Of a DNA stretch of 47,106 nt, positions 42,974 to 47,106 are shown piece after piece. The first letter of the stretch is position 1. Each line of letters opens with the position of its first letter. The notes beneath the pieces were generated by a model. The model was given only the letters and a program-made list of their open reading frames with translations. It searched no databases and was not told where the DNA came from. Source of the stretch: Selenomonas sp. GTDB taxonomy: Bacteria; Bacillota; Negativicutes; Selenomonadales; Selenomonadaceae. Where the stretch lies: positions 1-47,106 of the forward strand of contig JALEZZ010000075.1 of NCBI GenBank assembly GCA_022773585.1, given 5' to 3'. The position numbers were made by a program, and so were the translations under genes.

Positions 42974-43843
42974 ATGAGCATCAGCAGCATCCTCAGCGGG
43001 TTGAATAGCTCTATCCGCACATATAATACCAATGGTGCCTCTTCTGCCAGCAGCATCCAGAAGATCGCGACGGGCTCGAAGTACCCCAGCGCCTCGTACG
43101 GCCCTGCCAGCTATGCCATTCTCCAGCGCACGTATTCCAACATCGGCGCAACGAACCAGGCAAATGCGAACACGCAGAACACCAATGCCATGCTGAACAC
43201 GGCGGCAGGTGCCGCGGGCAACACCGTCAGCATGCTGACGAGCCTGCGCTCCACGCTCCTCAACGCGGCAAACGACACGAACGGCGATGTGGATCTCGCG
43301 ACGCTGCAGAAAGGCGTCAATCAGACGATTTCCGGCATTGACGAGAATGCCGCGAACGCGACGTACAACGGCAAGCAGCTCCTCAACGGCACGCAGAGCT
43401 TCGCCGTGCAGGGTGTTGACGGCTACACGAACGTCACGATCGGCGACCTCACGTCGCAGGGCCTCGGCCTGACGGACAGCCAGGGCAAGAGCACGATCAA
43501 CCTGACGGACAAGAGCTCCATCTCCTCGGCGCTCGACAAAGTCGATGCAGCCCTCAATACGGCGCTCGACCAGACGACGAGCATCGGCGCAGCCCAGCAG
43601 GGCCTCGGCTACCAGTCCTCGAACCTCACGACGCAGTCTGAGAGCCTCTATGACACGGCCAGCACCGAAGGCGACACCGACATCGCAAAAGAAGCTACGA
43701 ACCTCGCGAGCAGCAACACGCTCCAGCAGACGGCGCTCTTCGCCATCAAGCAGGGCCTCCAGAACTTCAACCAGTCTGTCATGGGCCCGCTCGGCGGCAT
43801 CAACAACCACAGCCGCGCTGCTGCTGTGAAGATGCTGAGCTGA
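42974..43843 (+). CDS. Flagellin-like protein
   Basis: A 289-aa protein with conserved flagellin ends. The N-terminal D0/D1 region has IQKIATGSKYPSAS, then ILQRTYSNIGATNQANANTQ and MLNTAAGAAGNTVSML. The C-terminal region has TDIAKEATNLASSNTLQQTA and ends LGGINNHSRAAAVKMLS. The centre is short, about 80 residues, with few surface domains. No other flagellar genes are in the window. AGAAAGGAAG precedes the ATG. A TATAAT at 42917-42922 and a small GCTAG-AAAC-CTAGC stem (42926-42939) lie upstream. A structural filament subunit or a related secreted protein is possible. Confidence 0.78.
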   Translation: MSISSILSGLNSSIRTYNTNGASSASSIQKIATGSKYPSASYGPASYAILQRTYSNIGATNQANANTQNTNAMLNTAAGAAGNTVSMLTSLRSTLLNAANDTNGDVDLATLQKGVNQTISGIDENAANATYNGKQLLNGTQSFAVQGVDGYTNVTIGDLTSQGLGLTDSQGKSTINLTDKSSISSALDKVDAALNTALDQTTSIGAAQQGLGYQSSNLTTQSESLYDTASTEGDTDIAKEATNLASSNTLQQTALFAIKQGLQNFNQSVMGPLGGINNHSRAAAVKMLS

Positions 43844-43870
43844 AGCACGTTCCCTCAAAACCGACCGACC

Positions 43871-43926
43871 AAAAAAGCGGCCCGCCCCCAGGCGATGAAC
43901 CTGGGAGTGGGCCGCTCTTTGTTTTT
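43871..43926. terminator. Bidirectional terminator between flagellin-like gene and recD2
   Basis: AGCGGCCC-CCCAGG pairs with CCTGGG-GGGCCGCT; A-run before and T-run after. It serves both convergent genes. Confidence 0.88.
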
Positions 43927-43937
43927 CGCAAAATTTT

Positions 43938-46148
43938 TCATAAACTGTGCGTCAAACGCTCCGCGAGCAGCGTGTAACGCTTCTTCGTGCGATCGTTCGC
44001 AACGGCAGTGTTGAGAGCTGCTTTCGAGCCGAGGAGGATGACGAGAGATTTCGCGCGCGTGACCGCCGTATAGAGCAGGTTGCGCTGGAGCATGATGCGG
44101 TGTCCGGGCACAAGCGGCAGCAGGATGACAGGATACTCGCTGCCCTGGCTCTTGTGAACGCTCAGGGCGTAGGCGAGCGTGAGCTCGATGAGCTCGGCGC
44201 GCTCGTACTCGACTTTTTCATCGGCAAACTGAACGGTGATGTGGTCGGGCTCGAGCTCGCGGATGAAGCCGATGTCGCCATTGAAGACATGCTTCGTATA
44301 GTTGTTCTTCGTCTGCATGACCTTGTCGCCGAGGCGGAACGTCTGGACGCTGTTCTTGTACTCAGGCTTCGCTGGCGACGGCGGATTCAGCGCGGCCTGC
44401 AGGCGGCGGTTCAGGCTGTCCACGCCGCATTCCTGGCGGTGCATCGGCGAAAGCACCTGCACGTCGCCAAGCGGCGACCAGCCGTGCTTCGGCAGGACCT
44501 CGGCGCAGAGCGCAACGATGGCATCTGCCGTCGCGGCGGCATCCGGCATTGCGAGGAAATGGAAGTCGCTTGCGGAAAGCGGCACTTTTGCGCCCTTTTC
44601 CTCCGGATAGCGCGGCAGCTGGCCGCGGTTGATGGCGTGGGCATTCAGCACGATATGGCTCGCCTCGTCCTGGCGGAAGACGTCGGTCAGGCGGACACTC
44701 GGGATGACGTTCGAGCGAAGGATGTCCTTGAGCACGGAACCCGGGCCGACGGCGGGCAGCTGGTCGACGTCGCCGACAAGAATGATGTGGCTGCCTTCGG
44801 ACACCGCTGCGAGGAAATGATTCATGAGCACGATGTCCATCATCGAGCACTCGTCGAGGATGATGACATCGGCCTCGAGCGGATCGTCCTCGTCTTTTGC
44901 AAACATCGCACCCTCGCCGCCCTGCGCTTCGAGCATGCGATGGACCGTAACGGCCTTGCGCCCTGCCGCCTCGCTGAGACGCTTGGCCGCGCGGCCGGTC
45001 GGCGCGCCCAAGAGGATGGAAAGACCGAGCTTTTCGAGGATGTCGATCATGCCGCGCACGACCGTCGTCTTGCCCGTGCCGGGGCCGCCTGTCAGCACGA
45101 AGATGCCGGACGTCAGCGCCCCCTCGATGGCAGCGCGCTGGCCTGGCGCGAGCTGGAGGGCCGTGCGCGCCTCCCATTCCTTCACAAGGCGGGCGGGGTC
45201 GCGCACTTTGATTTCGTCAGCGTGATCGCGCAGATAGAGAAGCTTCTCCGCCGTCTCCTTTTCCGCCTGATAGAGGTAGGGAGGATAGACGAGGATCTCC
45301 CCGCTGAGGTATTCCGAGGCGAGAGCGCCGCTCTCGAGTTCTTTCTGCAGGACGTCGTGCACGGCAGGCACCGGCACGCCGAGCGTCTGTGCCGCGCGCT
45401 CGGCGAGCGGGCCATCTGGGATGCAGCAGTGGCCGTTCGTCGCAATCTGGAGAAGCGTATAGTCGATGCCCGCCGCGATGCGGGCAAGAGCCTCCCGCTC
45501 GATGCCGATGCTATGTGCGATGGCGTCCGCCGTCTGGAAGCCGATGCCAGAGACCTCGGACGCGAGCCGATAAGGGTGCTGCTCCAGGACGTCGATGGAG
45601 AACGAACCATACTGTTTGAAGATGCGTGCGGCAAATGTCCCCGAAAGGCCGTGATCCTCGAGCCAGAGCATGAGTTCGCGAAGCTCAGACTGCTGCTGAT
45701 ACGACGCGGTGATTTTCTCAATGGTCTTCTTGCCGATGCCTGAGACTTCTCCAAGACGCCCCGGCGTCTGCTCGATGATGTCGAGCGTCTGCTCGCCAAA
45801 CTTTGCAACGATGCGCCGCGCGAGCTCGGGGCCGAGACCGTCGATGACACCAGAGCCGAGGAAGCGCTCGATGCCGTCTGCGCTCGTCGGCGCACTGACT
45901 TTCATATGCGTCGCCTGGAACTGCTGGCCGAAGCGCGGATGCGTGACCCAGCGGCCGCCGAGCTCGATCTGCTGCCCGACCAGCGGCGGCGCACTCGGCA
46001 ACGTGACGCTCACGCGCCCGCTCTGATGCACCGGCCGCAGCCGCAGGACGGAAAAACGCCCATTCTCCGCGTCAAAGATGATGCTTTCAACGACGCCGGT
46101 GAGCGTCTCCGCCGCTTCGTCAAAACCACCGAGAACCATCTGCTGCAA
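43938..46148 (-). CDS. recD2: RecD-like helicase RecD2
   Basis: A 736-aa SF1B 5'-3' DNA helicase not tied to RecBC. An N-terminal OB-like part and helix-hairpin-helix repeats (ASEVSGIGFQTADAIAHSIG, GEVSGIGKKTIEKI) are followed by Walker A TGGPGTGKTTVVRG (about 355), Walker B LDECSMMD and GDVDQLPAVGPG. The motif VI region is SVHKSQGSEYPVILLP and TAVTRAKSLVIL. The start is uncertain: TTG at 46148, with a remote AAAGGG, or ATG at 46139 without a clear site. No recB or recC is nearby. It helps repair and fork restart. Confidence 0.92.
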   Translation of the reverse strand: MQQMVLGGFDEAAETLTGVVESIIFDAENGRFSVLRLRPVHQSGRVSVTLPSAPPLVGQQIELGGRWVTHPRFGQQFQATHMKVSAPTSADGIERFLGSGVIDGLGPELARRIVAKFGEQTLDIIEQTPGRLGEVSGIGKKTIEKITASYQQQSELRELMLWLEDHGLSGTFAARIFKQYGSFSIDVLEQHPYRLASEVSGIGFQTADAIAHSIGIEREALARIAAGIDYTLLQIATNGHCCIPDGPLAERAAQTLGVPVPAVHDVLQKELESGALASEYLSGEILVYPPYLYQAEKETAEKLLYLRDHADEIKVRDPARLVKEWEARTALQLAPGQRAAIEGALTSGIFVLTGGPGTGKTTVVRGMIDILEKLGLSILLGAPTGRAAKRLSEAAGRKAVTVHRMLEAQGGEGAMFAKDEDDPLEADVIILDECSMMDIVLMNHFLAAVSEGSHIILVGDVDQLPAVGPGSVLKDILRSNVIPSVRLTDVFRQDEASHIVLNAHAINRGQLPRYPEEKGAKVPLSASDFHFLAMPDAAATADAIVALCAEVLPKHGWSPLGDVQVLSPMHRQECGVDSLNRRLQAALNPPSPAKPEYKNSVQTFRLGDKVMQTKNNYTKHVFNGDIGFIRELEPDHITVQFADEKVEYERAELIELTLAYALSVHKSQGSEYPVILLPLVPGHRIMLQRNLLYTAVTRAKSLVILLGSKAALNTAVANDRTKKRYTLLAERLTHSL

Positions 46149-46200
46149 AATCGAGTCACATCCCTTTCATCATGGCAGTCCGATAGATATGCAAAAAGAA

Positions 46201-46224
46201 AGAGGGTAGCTCCCACTACCCTCT
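46201..46224 (-). terminator. Terminator of the soluble chemoreceptor gene
   Basis: On the minus strand GAGGGTAG and CTACCCTC pair around TGGGAG, then TTTCTTTTT. Confidence 0.8.
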
Positions 46225-46239
46225 CCGCATTCGATGAAA

Positions 46240-46797
46240 TCAGTGCATGCGTTCCACGTGCTGCTTGAGTTCCTCGGCTGCCTTCGTGACGCGGGAAAGA
46301 TTCATCGTAATCTCCTGCGTGGAAGCTGCCTGCTGCTCGCTGATGGCGCCCGTCGTCTCGATGGACTTCGAGATGCCTTCGACGGCCTTGTTCATTTCGT
46401 TCAGCGTGGCCTGAATCTTCTCCGTCGCCTCGCGGGACTGCTCGGCGAGCTTGCGGACTTCTTCTGCGACGACAGCAAAGCCGCGGCCCTGCTCACCAGC
46501 ACGCGCTGCCTCGATGGCGGCGTTGAGGCCGAGGAGGTTCGTCTGGCCCGCGATGTTCGTGATGAAATCGATGACCTTGATCGTATCCGCGTTCTTCTCC
46601 TGCAGGAAGCGTGCCTGCTCGACAGACTCCTGGCCTGCCTTCGCGAGAGCGCTTGCGCTCTTGGCCACCTGCTCGACCGACTCATAAACCGTCTGCGTCG
46701 AAGAGGCAATCTCCTCGATCGACGACGTCAGTTTCTTGATATTCTCCTCGTTTTCGCGGTCACGGTCCGATTGGCCAGCCATAAGTTCTTCTGCCAT
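46240..46797 (-). CDS. Soluble methyl-accepting chemotaxis signalling protein
   Basis: A 185-aa protein made only of an MCP signalling domain. It has no membrane segment, sensor or HAMP domain; the coiled coil starts after about 20 polar residues. The CheA/CheW-binding tip is intact ([20 protein letters not shown]). It may be a cytoplasmic receptor or a remnant of a longer one; the intact start with GAGGAGGAG and a proper terminator argue for a functional short gene. The 46798-46939 stretch upstream shows no further gene or clear promoter. Confidence 0.88.
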   Translation of the reverse strand: MAEELMAGQSDRDRENEENIKKLTSSIEEIASSTQTVYESVEQVAKSASALAKAGQESVEQARFLQEKNADTIKVIDFITNIAGQTNLLGLNAAIEAARAGEQGRGFAVVAEEVRKLAEQSREATEKIQATLNEMNKAVEGISKSIETTGAISEQQAASTQEITMNLSRVTKAAEELKQHVERMH

Positions 46798-46939
46798 GAA
46801 ATACTCCTCCTCTATTTATCGTCAAAACTGCTTCATTACGATGTCTCTGTTGTTATCATTCAACGCAAAAGCCAAAATACCTGCTAGCGTAAGAAAAAAA
46901 GTTCGCGTTTCTGAAAAAATCATATGCCGAGCAGATATG

Positions 46940-46962
46940 AAAAAAGCTCGCTTGCGCGAGCT
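46940..46962 (-). terminator. Terminator of the rRNA operon entering from the right
   Basis: On the minus strand GCTCGC-GCAA-GCGAGC is followed by TTTTTT directly after the 5S gene. Confidence 0.85.
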
Positions 46963-46970
46963 TCGTTCAA

Positions 46971-47086
46971 ACCGGCAACTTCCTATCCTCCCAGCCCGTC
47001 ACCAGGCAAGTACTTTCGGCCTCTGGATGCTTAACTACTGTGTTCGGAATGGGAACAGGTGGAACCATCCAGGCATCATCACCGGA
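46971..47086 (-). rRNA. rrf: 5S ribosomal RNA
   Basis: On the minus strand the sequence begins TCCGGTGATGATGCCTGG and holds the conserved CCATTCCGAACACAG loop, the TAAGC-x-CCAGAGGCCGAAAGTACT region and GGGAGGATAGGAAGTTGCCGG at the 3' end. The 5' and 3' ends (CCGGTGA.., ..TGCCGG) pair as helix I. The length of about 116 nt is normal. The 16S and 23S genes of this operon should lie to the right of the window. Confidence 0.96.
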
Positions 47087-47106
47087 TATCTATGAAAGAA
47101 CTTTTC

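Overview
The window suggests an anaerobic, diderm Firmicute of the class Negativicutes, most likely in or near the Selenomonadaceae (Selenomonas/Mitsuokella-like). The evidence is two SLH-domain OmpM-type porins, an rnfCDGEAB operon, a trimeric [FeFe] hydrogenase, a dnaX-ybaB-recR-bofA block, a ychF-DUF951 pair, rubrerythrin, and generally high GC with strong GC3 bias. That bias also produces many long spurious antisense frames.

Layout: The left edge is the promoter/leader of an rRNA operon reading leftward out of the window. The right edge is the 5S gene and terminator of another rRNA operon also reading leftward, so the segment lies between two co-oriented rRNA operons. From left to right: a DUF5662 protein; a patch of palindromic repeats with a nested MITE-like insertion (1.05-1.4 kb); a DUF2939-like protein, MATE exporter, rubrerythrin and GGDEF protein; SRP RNA; a ureide (allantoin) utilisation cluster (5.4-15.9 kb); dnaX, ybaB, recR, bofA; a chemoreceptor and an RpiB/LacA-like isomerase; a lower-GC accessory patch (21.5-26.6 kb) with SIMPL, SAP, DUF4160, ATP-grasp and RhuM proteins; rnfCDGEAB preceded by an RseC-like gene; an orphan LacI regulator and a nitroreductase; two ompM genes; DUF951 and ychF; hydrogenase subunits hydC-, hydB- and hydA-like; a lone flagellin; recD2; a soluble chemoreceptor; 5S rRNA.

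How the genes fit together: Allantoinase, an AAH-like M20 hydrolase, ureidoglycine aminohydrolase (AllE) and a UAH-like M20 hydrolase form an unbroken route from allantoin to glyoxylate with release of ammonia and CO2. A D-2-hydroxyacid dehydrogenase at the cluster edge is well placed to reduce the glyoxylate to glycolate. An NMT1-type ABC transporter is the likely importer and a PucR-family protein the likely regulator. The two arms of the cluster diverge from a 427-bp region where I find two mirror-image promoters, each with a TGTG-N7-CACA palindrome centred near -43. For energy, the hydrogenase (possibly electron-bifurcating) and Rnf couple ferredoxin, pyridine nucleotide, H2 and an ion gradient.

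Most distinctive points: the ureide cluster with its candidate shared operator; the MITE-like element that interrupts a palindromic repeat with a 10-bp target duplication; the hydrogenase flavoprotein with substitutions in two conserved cofactor motifs; and the ATP-grasp gene flanked by two related small genes with matching promoters. All assignments come from reading the sequence; no database search was run.
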